Positions 35,770-45,091 of a stretch of 64,000 nucleotides of DNA are shown piece by piece (the stretch's first letter is position 1; every line of letters starts with the position of its first letter). A program made the translations under genes and the position numbers. This DNA is from an uncultured Verrucomicrobia subdivision 3 bacterium (GTDB taxonomy: Bacteria; Verrucomicrobiota; Verrucomicrobiia; Limisphaerales; UBA11358). The stretch covers positions 106,108 to 170,107 of the forward strand of contig CAIOIC010000033.1 in assembly GCA_903858275.1 (NCBI GenBank), read 5' to 3'. The notes below the pieces were generated by a model. That model had not been told where the DNA came from, did not search any database, and saw nothing but the letters and a program-made list of their open reading frames with translations.

Positions 35770-36156
35770 ATGAAAAAATTATTAAACCTCACGCTAGCCG
35801 CCATTATTCTTGCCGCCATCGGCATCACATCGGCAACGGCTCAAACCAATGTTCCAGCAAAACAACCGCTGCCCAAACTGCTCGATCTGGGCGCCACCAA
35901 GTGCATTCCGTGTAAAATGATGGCACCCATTTTGGACGAATTGAAAAAGGAATACGCCGGCAAGTTGGAAGTCGAGTTCATTGACGTCTGGAAAAATCCC
36001 GATGCCGGCAAGCTTTATAAAATTCAAATGATCCCAACGCAAATCTTCTTTGATACCAGTGGCAAGGAGTTGTTTCGCCACACTGGTTTTTATGGCAAGG
36101 ATGACATTCTGGCCAAATGGAAGGAACTCGGCGTTAATTTGAAGGCGACCAAATAA
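35770..36156 (+). CDS. Exported thioredoxin-like protein
   Basis: A 128-residue protein with a signal peptide (residues about 1-25, ending SATA) followed by a thioredoxin domain. The active site is TKCIPCKMMAPIL, a CIPC variant of CGPC, and QMIPTQIFFD has the cis-proline. It should work outside the cytoplasm, taking electrons from the CcdA homologue encoded 9 bp downstream. Start is the ATG at 35770; upstream in-frame codons overlap the previous gene. Confidence 0.9.
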   Translation: MKKLLNLTLAAIILAAIGITSATAQTNVPAKQPLPKLLDLGATKCIPCKMMAPILDELKKEYAGKLEVEFIDVWKNPDAGKLYKIQMIPTQIFFDTSGKELFRHTGFYGKDDILAKWKELGVNLKATK

Positions 36157-36165
36157 CACTCACAG

Positions 36166-36870
36166 ATGGCCATGGAAAAACTCTTCACCGCCCTGAACCA
36201 CGCCGTCGAAGGCGCGCCGGCCATCGCGCTTCTCGCGGCGGCAGCGTGGGGAGTTTTGAGCATCATCCTAAGCCCCTGCCATCTGGCGAGCATCCCGCTC
36301 ATCGTGGGTTTCATCAGCGAACAAGGAAAGGTGACGACGAAGCGCGCGTTTTGGACTTCAACGCTATTTGCCGTGGGCATTCTCGTCACGATCGCCGCGA
36401 TTGGCGCGATTACGGCGGCGGCAGGCCGCATGCTGGGCGACGTGGGGCGTTACGGAAATTACTTCGTGGCCGTTATTTTCTTCGTGGTCGGGCTGCATCT
36501 GGTTGGCTTAATTCCCTTGAACTTCTCCAGTGCGGGACCGGTGGGCCTGAAGCGCAAGGGTTACCTAGCAGCATTCATTCTCGGACTGATATTTGGCATT
36601 GCGCTCGGCCCTTGTACCTTTGCCTACATGGCCCCGATGCTGGCCGTGACGTTCAAGCTTGCGAGCGAAGCTCCGGTTTATAGCGCCGCACTCCTTCTGG
36701 CTTACGGCATCGGCCATTGCGCGCTAATCATCGCGGCTGGCACTTCCACGGAACTGGTGCAGCGCTTCCTGAATTGGAACGAACAGTCCAAAGGACTCGC
36801 CGCCATAAAAGTCATCTGCGGCATCCTTGTCATCATTGGCGGTGTTTGGCTCATCTACACTGCACTATAA
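36166..36870 (+). CDS. CcdA-type thiol-disulfide electron transporter
   Basis: A 234-residue membrane protein with six helices. The two redox cysteines lie in LSPCHLASIP (helix 1) and ALGPCTFAYM (helix 4), the CcdA/DsbD-beta arrangement. It carries reducing equivalents across the membrane to exported thioredoxin-like proteins. In this operon the partner is the preceding exported thioredoxin, so a reducing pathway is coupled to arsenic resistance. GxG-type cytochrome maturation genes are absent, arguing against a role in cytochrome c assembly here. Confidence 0.88.
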   Translation: MAMEKLFTALNHAVEGAPAIALLAAAAWGVLSIILSPCHLASIPLIVGFISEQGKVTTKRAFWTSTLFAVGILVTIAAIGAITAAAGRMLGDVGRYGNYFVAVIFFVVGLHLVGLIPLNFSSAGPVGLKRKGYLAAFILGLIFGIALGPCTFAYMAPMLAVTFKLASEAPVYSAALLLAYGIGHCALIIAAGTSTELVQRFLNWNEQSKGLAAIKVICGILVIIGGVWLIYTAL

Positions 36871-36894
36871 ATCTACGCATCAACCCAATAAAAC

Positions 36895-37986
36895 ATGACT
36901 GAACACGCAAATCATAAATCCGAAATTGTAAATCCAAAACACCTCGCATTCTTCGAGCGCTACCTGACTGTCTGGGTTTTCCTTTGTATGGTGGTCGGCG
37001 TGGCGTTCGGAAAACTCGCGCCGCAATTCACGGCGTCGTTGAGCAAACTGCAGTTCGCCCAAGGCTCGCATGTCAACGCGCCTATCGCCGTGCTGATCTG
37101 GCTGATGATTTATCCGATGATGCTCAAAGTGGATTTCAGCGCCATCAGTGGTGTCACCAAGCGCCCCAAAGGTCTCGCCGTCACGCTGTTCATCAACTGG
37201 CTGGTGAAACCGTTCAGCATGGCGCTTCTTGGCTGGCTCTTCATGCAGCACGTTTTCAGCGCGTGGATTTCGCCGGAACTGGCCAAGGAATACACCGCCG
37301 GTCTCATCATCCTCGCCGCCGCGCCTTGCACGGCGATGGTCTTTGTGTGGAGCTATCTAACCAATGGCGACCCGGTCTATACGCTCGTGCAGGTGGCGGT
37401 GAACGACCTCATCATGCTCGTCGCCTTTGCACCCATCGTAATGCTCCTGTGCGGCGTGGCCAACGTCGTTGTGCCGTCGAAAGTGCTCATCACGAGCGTC
37501 GTGGTGTTCATCGTTATCCCGCTCACGGCTGGCTGGCTGACGCGCACCATGCTGCTCAAATCGCACGGCAAAGACTGGTTCGAGACAAAGTTTCTGCCAA
37601 AGTTTCAGCCGGTCACAATTTTCGCTTTGCTGCTCACACTCGTGCTCATCTTTGCCTTTCAGGCGGAGAATCTGACCACGCGCTGGCTGGCGGTGCTGCT
37701 GCTGGCGGTGCCGATTGTCATCCAGGTTTATTTCAATTCCACCCTCGCCTATTTGCTGATGCGCAAGCTGCGCGTGCCGCATAATGTCGCCTCGCCCGGC
37801 GCGCTCATTGGCGCGAGCAATTTCTTCGAGCTGGCTGTGGCCGTGGCCATCACGCTGTTCGGCGCGGGTTCCGGCGCGGCACTGGCCACCGTGGTCGGCG
37901 TGCTCGTGGAAGTGCCGGTGATGCTATCCGTCTGCAAAATCTGCAACCAGTCGCGCGGCTGGTATCAGTCGCGACTTAACTCATGA
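36895..37986 (+). CDS. acr3: Acr3-family arsenite efflux permease
   Basis: Exports arsenite (and antimonite in some members) by proton antiport. A 363-residue ten-helix protein. The conserved cysteine site AAPCTAMVFVWSYLTNG in helix 4 and the tail helix VEVPVMLSVC are characteristic of Acr3. It begins FFERYLTVWVFLCMVVGVA. It lies 24 bp after the ccdA-like gene. The 94 bp to arsC hold a repeat-rich hairpin that could reduce downstream expression. Confidence 0.94.
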   Translation: MTEHANHKSEIVNPKHLAFFERYLTVWVFLCMVVGVAFGKLAPQFTASLSKLQFAQGSHVNAPIAVLIWLMIYPMMLKVDFSAISGVTKRPKGLAVTLFINWLVKPFSMALLGWLFMQHVFSAWISPELAKEYTAGLIILAAAPCTAMVFVWSYLTNGDPVYTLVQVAVNDLIMLVAFAPIVMLLCGVANVVVPSKVLITSVVVFIVIPLTAGWLTRTMLLKSHGKDWFETKFLPKFQPVTIFALLLTLVLIFAFQAENLTTRWLAVLLLAVPIVIQVYFNSTLAYLLMRKLRVPHNVASPGALIGASNFFELAVAVAITLFGAGSGAALATVVGVLVEVPVMLSVCKICNQSRGWYQSRLNS

Positions 37987-38060
37987 AACATTCAACATGG
38001 AACATTCAACGCCCAACATCCAAGGGCGTAGCAAATTCTGCTTTCGAAGTTGAATGCTCG
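37987..38060 (+). repeat. Repeat and nested hairpins between acr3 and arsC
   Basis: AACATTCAAC occurs twice (37987-37996, 38001-38010). CATTCAAC (38003-38010) pairs with GTTGAATG (38049-38056), enclosing CGCCC/GGGCG (38010-38028) and AGCA/TGCT stems. This looks like a small dispersed palindromic repeat. No T-run follows, so it is not a clear terminator. Confidence 0.6.
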
Positions 38061-38080
38061 ATGTTTTCCAAAATAAAAAC

Positions 38081-38518
38081 ATGAAACCCACCATCCTCAT
38101 CCTCTGCACCGGCAATTCCTGCCGCAGCCACATCGGCGAAGGTTTTTTGCGCGCCGCACTCAGCGACCTCGCCAACGTCCAGAGCGCCGGTTCCAAGCCC
38201 GCCGGTTATGTCCATCCGCTCGCCATCAAGGTCATGGCCGAAGTGGGCATTGATATTTCTGCGCACCGCTCAAAGCCGCTGACAGAATTTTTGCGACAGC
38301 CCGTTCACACCGTCATCACGGTCTGCGGTAATGCCGATCAGGTGTGTCCGATTTTCCCCGGCCAGTTGAACCGCCATCACTGGCCGTTCTTTGATCCGGC
38401 TCACGCCACCGGCACAGACGAGGAAAAGCTGGCGGTGTTCCGCCGGGTGCGGGATGAAATCAAAATGGTGTTCGAAGCCTACGCCGCGGGTCGCCGTGAT
38501 CAGAGCAAAGCTGCTTAA
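38081..38518 (+). CDS. arsC: Arsenate reductase, LMW phosphatase type
   Basis: Reduces arsenate to arsenite for export by Acr3. A 145-residue protein with phosphatase loop CTGNSCRS (C9 to R15, CX5R) and two further redox cysteines in TVCGNADQVCPIFPG, which mark the thioredoxin-dependent class. The ATG at 38081 gives MKPTILILCTGNS; an upstream in-frame TTG or ATG at 38054 adds nine residues. It is the last gene of the ars operon, where two thioredoxin-like proteins may supply electrons, though only the cytosolic one is on the right side of the membrane. Confidence 0.92.
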   Translation: MKPTILILCTGNSCRSHIGEGFLRAALSDLANVQSAGSKPAGYVHPLAIKVMAEVGIDISAHRSKPLTEFLRQPVHTVITVCGNADQVCPIFPGQLNRHHWPFFDPAHATGTDEEKLAVFRRVRDEIKMVFEAYAAGRRDQSKAA

Positions 38519-38652
38519 CCCAGATGAAATTTGCCATCTGCAAGCCTATAAGCAATCAGGGGAGTGATGCAGAACCACCAGAGAATAGCCCAGCCTAGCT
38601 ACAACCTTCCGGCTTTAAGCAGATTGCCAGAGCATTTATTACCAGCCTTTTA

Positions 38653-41412
38653 TTAAGGCCATGGCCAAAACAGCCGGAAGAACACGGAGCCGCGGGAGGT
38701 GTTCATCGGCGCAGTCCAACCATTGGTGATGACGCCAGCCACATCAGTCCAGTTCGTGCCGAGGCCGCTGCCGAGAAAATTGGTCTGCGATTGCAGGCGG
38801 AGACCCGAATAATTGGTAGGCCAGGTCAGATTCAAGCTGCTGCCGGAAATCGAAAATTCCAGCGTGGGCGGCGTGGGCGCTTGGCTCCCATCCACACAGG
38901 TGGCCAAAGATGTAAGCATGAGCGACCATGCCTGCAACGTGCCGATGTCGTTGTTAGCACTATCATAAATGCTCAGGACCCACGGGCCGTTCACTGCGGC
39001 ACCGCTCCTGCCAACATAAACGGTAAAGGCTTGGTCAGGCCGGAAGGACCCGACGAACGGAGCAGAGCCGGCACTAATTGCCGTGCCGGCGGCATCGTCA
39101 AAGATGGTTCGACTGGAATCCGGTGTAAAAGCGGAGCCGAAATTATCACCGTTGGAACCACGCTTATTGGAGAGGAGGTTGGTGGTTCCATCAGGAGAAA
39201 TGATGGTTACAACAAGGTCAGCATCCCAAGAATGTGTAAGATAAAGAGAGACGGTGACTTTATTGAGCAGACCATCGAAGCCAGCAACGATATTGGTTGA
39301 GAGTGTGGTTACAAAATCCTGAATAGCGGCAGCGGTGTTGTTATCACTACGCACACTGCTTCCGGAATTACCCGAAGCGAGCGGTATGACGTTCGTGGTG
39401 GTGCGACCGGTGCAGGAAGCAATGTCGGTAAACTGGATTTGCGTGCCACAAACAAATGCGGGTGCGGTGCTGAAAAAAAACGGCGTGGTATTGGTCACGA
39501 GTTGCCCTGGGGCGGCGTTGGGATAGGCGGAGGTGTTTTGGAGAACGGAAACATTGGCCGTGACACAGTCCAGCGTAGCCAGAATGTTGCTGGCGATTTG
39601 GATGCCTTCATTACGCAGGATGATCCAGAATCGGTTGGTTTCATTGTAATCCACAACGCCATTGCGGTTGTGATCAGCGAGGATGATGTAGGCCACGTTC
39701 AGCGGCGGCGGGCCGAGGCCAACGCGAAATGTCATGGTCGCAGCGGACGCACTGATGTCAGTGACACGCAAGCCAGAACCGGATCCATCCCACCAGAATG
39801 CATTCGGGCCGCTGGTATCAGTAAATTCATTGTTATAGCCGACGGCGGAATTTCCGGCATAGTAAAGATCGTTCGCGTCCCCGATGTTGGTATTGTTCTG
39901 AAAATGCCAAAGGTTATCGGCTTGCATCAGCGAGACCTCGTAGTTGGTGTGGGTCGTGTTGTAGTTGGTATTCTGGTAATTATGGTTTCCCAGTTCGTCC
40001 ACATGCCAGATGGCCAGTCCAGCGGCGGGCAAACCGGAGTCGCGTCCGGTTTTTTGCCGGTTTTCGATCAGGAAATATTCCGTCGGCACGCCGGGCTTCT
40101 GATAGCGGTAGAAGCGATTGAAGTTGGTGCCGGCAACTCCAGCGACGGCAATCAGGGAGGAACTGGAGTTTAACTCCACCGTCGTTGCCCAGCCAGAAGC
40201 ACGTTTTAAGTAGGCGCAGATTTGTTTTGGGTTGGTGCCGCTGCCCCCGGAGTTCATCAGACAAAAAACCCCGGCGCCGCCCTTGGAATCATAATCGTAA
40301 TCGTAAATATCCGGATACCCGCAAAGCATATGGCCGTTTTCATGGCAAAAAGTGCCAAGAGCCAGCGATGCGCCCAGATTTGTAATCTGATATTTGTAAA
40401 CTTTCTTGCCGTTTCCGAGTGCAACGGAGCTGGCGAGCGACCATGAATGAGGCCAGAGGCCAAAATCCCATACCCCGCTGTTGGCTCCGGCAAAAAAGAC
40501 GTTGCAGGCGACCACGCGACTGCTGCCATCCACGGTCAGACTTCCCAGTATCGGCAATATCTCGGTATTATAATTCGTCAGCGCCATTAGCGTCGTCAAC
40601 GCATCATTGATCAGGAGCCTTCCCTGCAGGCCGCAGTCATTGGTAGTGACGTTGTAATAGGTTTTGGGCTGGGGCACGCGGATATAAATGGTCACCACGT
40701 TGGTGTAAGTGAGCAACCCGCCGGAATTGTCGTAGTAATAACTTTTCACCGACCCATTGTTGCCGTAGCCGGTGTAGCCATCGCCATTGCAGAAATTGAT
40801 GATGTCGGCTTGTGGAATCGTGGCTGGGTCATCGGAAAAATCCACCAGCAAAGTCAATCCCACCTTAACGCCCGTGGTGCTAAAGCTCGGCGGGCTGTGG
40901 GCAATCACGTTGGTTGTGTCTGATGCGCTGGCGGCAGATAGCTGCGGTTGCATCGCCACTTTCCGCGCCTGCCATTGCGCTTCAATCTGCATCTGATCTT
41001 CCCAACGCTGCCAGAGCAATGCCACCTGTTGCTTGCGCGCTTCAAAACTCATTCGCTCATGCGGTTTGAGCCCCAACCCTACCGGATCAGCCTGATGCAC
41101 CAGAACCCCCAGAGACACCAATTGGCCGGATTTATCCTGCCGCGCGTAACAATACGCCTGCCTCACTTGATCGAAAACCACCGTGAAACCGTCCTGCGTC
41201 TCAAACACTGCATGAAATTCATCACCCCAACCGTGCAATCGAATCATCGTTCCGTCCGGTTGCCGGAAGTCGATCTGGTCGTCAAAAGGCGCCGCTTGCA
41301 ACCATCCGCTTATGCCACACAACATCAAGCCAGCCAAGGCCAGCCTAAGTGAAAAATTCCGCACCACAAAATTATAGGCGCGCCGGTTCGGCGCGCTAGA
41401 ATTGCACTTCAT
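38653..41412 (-). CDS. Secreted M6-family metalloprotease with P-domain
   Basis: A 919-residue exported protein. After a basic N-terminus and hydrophobic segment (about residues 22-42, ending LQA) comes a long pro-region, then an M6-type protease with the zinc motif HENGHMLCGYPDIYD (HExxHxxGxxD) and Met-turn FCLMNSGG. Residues about 680-830 resemble a proprotein-convertase P-domain: VTVSLYLTHSWDADLVVTI and FRPDQAFTVYVGRSG. The C-terminal 60 residues are a Thr/Asn-rich tail with no cell-wall anchor seen. Start is the ATG at 41412 rather than 41439. It likely degrades extracellular protein; monocistronic. Confidence 0.87.
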   Translation of the reverse strand: MKCNSSAPNRRAYNFVVRNFSLRLALAGLMLCGISGWLQAAPFDDQIDFRQPDGTMIRLHGWGDEFHAVFETQDGFTVVFDQVRQAYCYARQDKSGQLVSLGVLVHQADPVGLGLKPHERMSFEARKQQVALLWQRWEDQMQIEAQWQARKVAMQPQLSAASASDTTNVIAHSPPSFSTTGVKVGLTLLVDFSDDPATIPQADIINFCNGDGYTGYGNNGSVKSYYYDNSGGLLTYTNVVTIYIRVPQPKTYYNVTTNDCGLQGRLLINDALTTLMALTNYNTEILPILGSLTVDGSSRVVACNVFFAGANSGVWDFGLWPHSWSLASSVALGNGKKVYKYQITNLGASLALGTFCHENGHMLCGYPDIYDYDYDSKGGAGVFCLMNSGGSGTNPKQICAYLKRASGWATTVELNSSSSLIAVAGVAGTNFNRFYRYQKPGVPTEYFLIENRQKTGRDSGLPAAGLAIWHVDELGNHNYQNTNYNTTHTNYEVSLMQADNLWHFQNNTNIGDANDLYYAGNSAVGYNNEFTDTSGPNAFWWDGSGSGLRVTDISASAATMTFRVGLGPPPLNVAYIILADHNRNGVVDYNETNRFWIILRNEGIQIASNILATLDCVTANVSVLQNTSAYPNAAPGQLVTNTTPFFFSTAPAFVCGTQIQFTDIASCTGRTTTNVIPLASGNSGSSVRSDNNTAAAIQDFVTTLSTNIVAGFDGLLNKVTVSLYLTHSWDADLVVTIISPDGTTNLLSNKRGSNGDNFGSAFTPDSSRTIFDDAAGTAISAGSAPFVGSFRPDQAFTVYVGRSGAAVNGPWVLSIYDSANNDIGTLQAWSLMLTSLATCVDGSQAPTPPTLEFSISGSSLNLTWPTNYSGLRLQSQTNFLGSGLGTNWTDVAGVITNGWTAPMNTSRGSVFFRLFWPWP

Positions 41413-41624
41413 GAATATGTTTTTCCAGTCATGACACATCTCTTCGCAATAATGTTAATCATTCTCCATCGCCATTCCCGGGTCAAGTTTGCCAATCTTA
41501 CTTTTCATGGCCGTCGCGGGCTTTTTTGAGGTTTACTGACTGCGGGGAATGCCATTCAGGAAGCGCGGTGGCGATTATTTACAGTTGCCTCGAACGCGGG
41601 GCGGTTTAACTTGTCGGACATCAA

Positions 41625-42482
41625 ATGAAATATTTTCTTGCGTCAATGGCTCTGGCAATGGCCGTGCTCCGCGCTTCGGCGCAGGTGACGGTGGAACTGG
41701 TGCTAGATCAGGAACAGTTTCTTCCCAGCGAATCGCTGCCGGTGGCGGTGAAAATCACCAACCGTTCCGGCCAGCAGTTGCACCTCGGAGGCGAGGCGAA
41801 CTGGCTCACCTTCAATGTCGAATCGCCAGACCGCGGCGCGACCATCAAAATCGCCGAGGTGCCGGTGCTGGGCGCGTTTGATCTGGAATCATCCCAAATG
41901 GCGACGAAACGCGTGGATTTGCAACCGTATTTCGTGCTGAACCGCCAGGGCCGATACAAAATCACCGCCACGCTGCGCATCAAGGAGTGGTCGGCGCAGG
42001 TGCCGAGCGCGCCCAAAAACTTCGATGTGATTAGCGGCGCGTTTTTGTGGTCGCAGGAATTCGGCGTGCCGGGAACCACCAACGCCGCGCCGGAAATGCG
42101 CAAATATACTTTGCAGCAGGCCAATTACCTGCGTTCGCAACTGCGGCTTTATTTACAGGTGAGCGACCCGGCGGAAGCGCGGGTTTATAAAATCGTGGCA
42201 CTGGGACCCATGGTTTCATTCAGCCAGACGGAGGCAAAGGTGGACCGATCAAGCCAGCTGCATGTCCTTTGGCAAACTGGGGCCCAGCGGTTCATCTACT
42301 CCGTCGTCAGCCCGAATGGCATGGTGCTGAAGCGGGAAGACTACGATTGTTTCACCTCGCGCCCGCGCCTGACGATCAACGACAGCGGCGACGTGCTTGT
42401 AACCGGAGGCACCCGCCGGCTGCAACCGATGGAATTGCCCGTAATCCGGCCGCCCAATGAATTACCCCCGCCGAAGAAGTAA
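41625..42482 (+). CDS. Exported protein of unknown function
   Basis: A 285-residue protein with a signal peptide (residues 1-19, ending ASA). The first 110 residues, VELVLDQEQFLPSESLPVAV and QPYFVLNRQGRYKITATL, read like an immunoglobulin-like beta-sandwich. The rest has no recognised motif; it ends in a proline-rich tail (IRPPNELPPPKK). No catalytic residues or lipobox are visible. The next gene is 65 bp downstream on the same strand and also encodes an exported protein. Confidence 0.65.
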   Translation: MKYFLASMALAMAVLRASAQVTVELVLDQEQFLPSESLPVAVKITNRSGQQLHLGGEANWLTFNVESPDRGATIKIAEVPVLGAFDLESSQMATKRVDLQPYFVLNRQGRYKITATLRIKEWSAQVPSAPKNFDVISGAFLWSQEFGVPGTTNAAPEMRKYTLQQANYLRSQLRLYLQVSDPAEARVYKIVALGPMVSFSQTEAKVDRSSQLHVLWQTGAQRFIYSVVSPNGMVLKREDYDCFTSRPRLTINDSGDVLVTGGTRRLQPMELPVIRPPNELPPPKK

Positions 42483-42547
42483 CCCGCCGGTAACCCTCGC
42501 GGTTTAATTTGCTTTCACGAACCGGCGGCGTTTGCTAGATAAGCGCC

Positions 42548-43432
42548 GTGCGCAAAACCTTTTTTATTTTAAGCCTGTGGTTCGCCACCGTCGCCGGCGT
42601 GATTGGCGCAGAGAATCTGGCATTGACGGATGGCACTACGGTCAGCGGCGAAATCGTCAAAGCTGATGAAAACATTTTGATTCTCCGCCTGCCGGGCGAA
42701 ACTTATTCAGCCACAAACATATCCTGGCTGCATTTGTCACAAGACGCATTGAAGTCGCTCGCTGACAACCTCAAAACCAGAGCCTATGTCGCGCCTTTCA
42801 TCCAGCATTCATCCGCACCAGAAATCAGGACCACCCCCATCACGCGGTTGACGCTGCCAGAACACCCATCACTGTTCGGCGGGCTGGCCAAATCATCCGT
42901 GGGACTGTTCATCCTGCTGGCACTTTACGCCGCAAACCTCTATGCCGGCTACGAAGTGGCGGTGGTGCGCGGACGCCCCATCGCAGTCGTAATGAGCCTG
43001 GCGGCAGTGCTGCCGGTGGTTGGCCCAATTATTTTTCTGGCCATGCCGGTGAAAATGGAAGCACCGCCGGAAGAAACCGCCGAAGCGAAAGCCGCCGGCG
43101 AACCGCCGCCGCCGGAGGAAATCCAGATTGCAGAAGCGTCATGGCAAAAGCCGGAACATCCACAAGCACAACCGCAGGTTTTTGCGCGGGGCAAATTCAC
43201 CTTTAACAAGCGCTTCATCGAGACGAAATTTGCGGACTTCATTGGCGGGGCAACGGGTGAATTGGCCAAGAATTATACTTTGGAAATAGCCACCACCCAG
43301 GAACGTTTTGTCATTGTGAGGATCACTCAAATCAACACAGATGCCGTGGTCTTTGATGCGGTGCAACGCGGAACAGCGACGGTGACGCTCGCCGAAATTC
43401 AGGAAATCATTCTCAATCCAAAATCCGCATGA
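42548..43432 (+). CDS. Membrane protein of unknown function
   Basis: A 294-residue protein starting with GTG at 42548. Residues 1-20 are a signal peptide; a short periplasmic segment (LTDGTTVSGEIVKADE) resembles the SH3-like strand motif seen in verrucomicrobial proteins. Two or three helices lie at about 115-170, followed by an Ala/Pro/Glu linker and a soluble domain (KFTFNKRFIETKFADFIG) ending in EIQEIILNPKSA. The cytosolic or periplasmic place of the last domain depends on helix count. No family is recognised. Confidence 0.6.
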   Translation: MRKTFFILSLWFATVAGVIGAENLALTDGTTVSGEIVKADENILILRLPGETYSATNISWLHLSQDALKSLADNLKTRAYVAPFIQHSSAPEIRTTPITRLTLPEHPSLFGGLAKSSVGLFILLALYAANLYAGYEVAVVRGRPIAVVMSLAAVLPVVGPIIFLAMPVKMEAPPEETAEAKAAGEPPPPEEIQIAEASWQKPEHPQAQPQVFARGKFTFNKRFIETKFADFIGGATGELAKNYTLEIATTQERFVIVRITQINTDAVVFDAVQRGTATVTLAEIQEIILNPKSA

Positions 43433-43529
43433 AGTATCGCACGATCCTTTTGCCGGGCGCGCCCGGTTCCGGCAACCTTCAGCACGCAGTCAAACTCTGA
43501 CGCCCCGGTTCCCGGGTTCCATTTCTCGC

Positions 43530-44483
43530 ATGGCGGCATTGAAAATCATCTTCATGGGCACGGCGGAATTATCCTGTGCCAGCCTCGAAAAACTTGCGCA
43601 GGACGCGAGGTTTTCCGTCTGCGCCATTGTCACCCAACCCGACAAACCCAAAGGCCGCGAACTCCAGCTCCAGGCTTCGCCTGTCAAAGTTCTCGCGGAA
43701 AAGATGAATTTGCCCGTACTGCAACCGATCCGCGCCCGCGACGAGATTTTCATCGCCAAACTGCGCGAGCTGAAACCGGATTTGATCGTCGTCATCGCCT
43801 ACGGACAGATTTTGCCGCAGAGCCTGCTGGATCTGCCGCGCTTTGGCTGCCTCAATGTCCACACGTCGCTGCTGCCAAAATATCGCGGTGCGGCGCCCAT
43901 TCAGTGGGCCATTGCCAACGGCGACATGGAAACCGGCGTGACGGTGATGAAAATGGATGCGGGCCTCGACACCGGGCCGGTAGTGGCCACGCGCCGCACG
44001 CCCATTCTGCCGGCGGATGATTCCCAGACGCTGCACGACCGGCTCGCCCAACTCGGCGCGGGATTACTAATGGAAACCATCCCCGCTTACGTCGCCGGAA
44101 GCATTTTTCCGCTACCTCAACCGAAGGATGGCTCCTGCAACGCCGCGAAGATAAAAAAAGAAGACGGGAAAATTGATTGGCAACTGCCGGCGGAGATCAT
44201 CCTGAACCGCCTGCGCGCTTTCACGCCGTGGCCCGGAGCTTTCACGTTCCTGAAAACCGAAACGAAGCCGCAGTTGCTAAAAATCTGGAAAGCTGAAATT
44301 ACCGATCAATCCGGCAAGGCTGGCGAAGTTTTGACAGCGGACAAACACGGACTGGTCATCGCCTGCGGACAGAATTCTCTGCGGATTCTGGAATTACAGC
44401 GTGAAGGCGGCAAGCGGTTGATAACGGAACATTTTCTAGCCGGCTGCTCAATTCAGCCAGGCACTAACGTTCACGGGCACTGA
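43530..44483 (+). CDS. fmt: Methionyl-tRNA formyltransferase
   Basis: Formylates initiator Met-tRNA using 10-formyl-tetrahydrofolate. A 317-residue enzyme with the folate-binding LNVHTSLLPKYRGAAPIQWA (active-site His and the SLLPKYRG loop) and the C-terminal oligonucleotide-binding domain starting near residue 205 (KIDWQLPAEIILNRLRAFTPWPGA). Length is normal. The usual partner def is not adjacent. The 97 bp upstream contain a GC-rich palindrome of unknown role. Confidence 0.93.
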   Translation: MAALKIIFMGTAELSCASLEKLAQDARFSVCAIVTQPDKPKGRELQLQASPVKVLAEKMNLPVLQPIRARDEIFIAKLRELKPDLIVVIAYGQILPQSLLDLPRFGCLNVHTSLLPKYRGAAPIQWAIANGDMETGVTVMKMDAGLDTGPVVATRRTPILPADDSQTLHDRLAQLGAGLLMETIPAYVAGSIFPLPQPKDGSCNAAKIKKEDGKIDWQLPAEIILNRLRAFTPWPGAFTFLKTETKPQLLKIWKAEITDQSGKAGEVLTADKHGLVIACGQNSLRILELQREGGKRLITEHFLAGCSIQPGTNVHGH

Positions 44484-44553
44484 TTTCATTCACCAAACTG
44501 GCAAGCGCCGGACGCATCGTCCGTTTTGCCGACAGCTCGTATTCTAGAAAGAT

Positions 44554-44997
44554 TTAATCCCCCTTTTGAATACGGCTCCGCTCGAAGCCTCCAAATTTCA
44601 GAGTATCCACCGAAAACAATCCGCCACCGGCAATCACCAGCACCAGATATCCCGCGAGATACAAAAACGCCAGTTCGCCGCCCTGCATGGCCGTCTTATG
44701 AACCATCAAAAACGCCACAAACATATCAATCACCAAAATCGAAGCGACAATCCGCGTCATGAAACCGGCGGTCAGAAGCAGTGAAGCCCCCACCTCGGCA
44801 CAAATGACAAGAATCAAACTGGCTTCCGATCCAATCCCCAACGGATCTTGAAACTTTCCCGCCAGCTCGTTGAAATGAGTCAGCTTGTCAAAGCCATGAT
44901 TGAACAGCATTGACAAGCCAAACCACAACCGCGCCACCAGCAACGCCATGCTGGTCAAATCCGAATCATCCGACGGAACAAATAGTTTTTTGAACAT
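44554..44997 (-). CDS. DoxX-family membrane protein
   Basis: A 147-residue protein with four transmembrane helices. LVARLWFGLSMLFNHGFDKL and AEVGASLLLTAGFMTRIVA fit the DoxX/SURF4-like family; substrate and role are not established. Many relatives are linked to redox or sulfur stress, and a nitroreductase gene lies upstream on the same strand, 94 bp away. Monocistronic by spacing. Confidence 0.75.
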   Translation of the reverse strand: MFKKLFVPSDDSDLTSMALLVARLWFGLSMLFNHGFDKLTHFNELAGKFQDPLGIGSEASLILVICAEVGASLLLTAGFMTRIVASILVIDMFVAFLMVHKTAMQGGELAFLYLAGYLVLVIAGGGLFSVDTLKFGGFERSRIQKGD

Positions 44998-45091
44998 GGT
45001 GCCATATTAGCCAAGCTCGTTTTTTGCCGCCAGTAAAAAAACAAAGCTTTTACGAAAATTCCAGGATTTAAGGGGCGGAATTACAAAACAC

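Noticed and set aside
43449..43475. TTGCCGG/CCGGCAA hairpin before fmt as a terminator
   Set aside because: No T-run follows; it may be only GC-rich noise or part of a leader.
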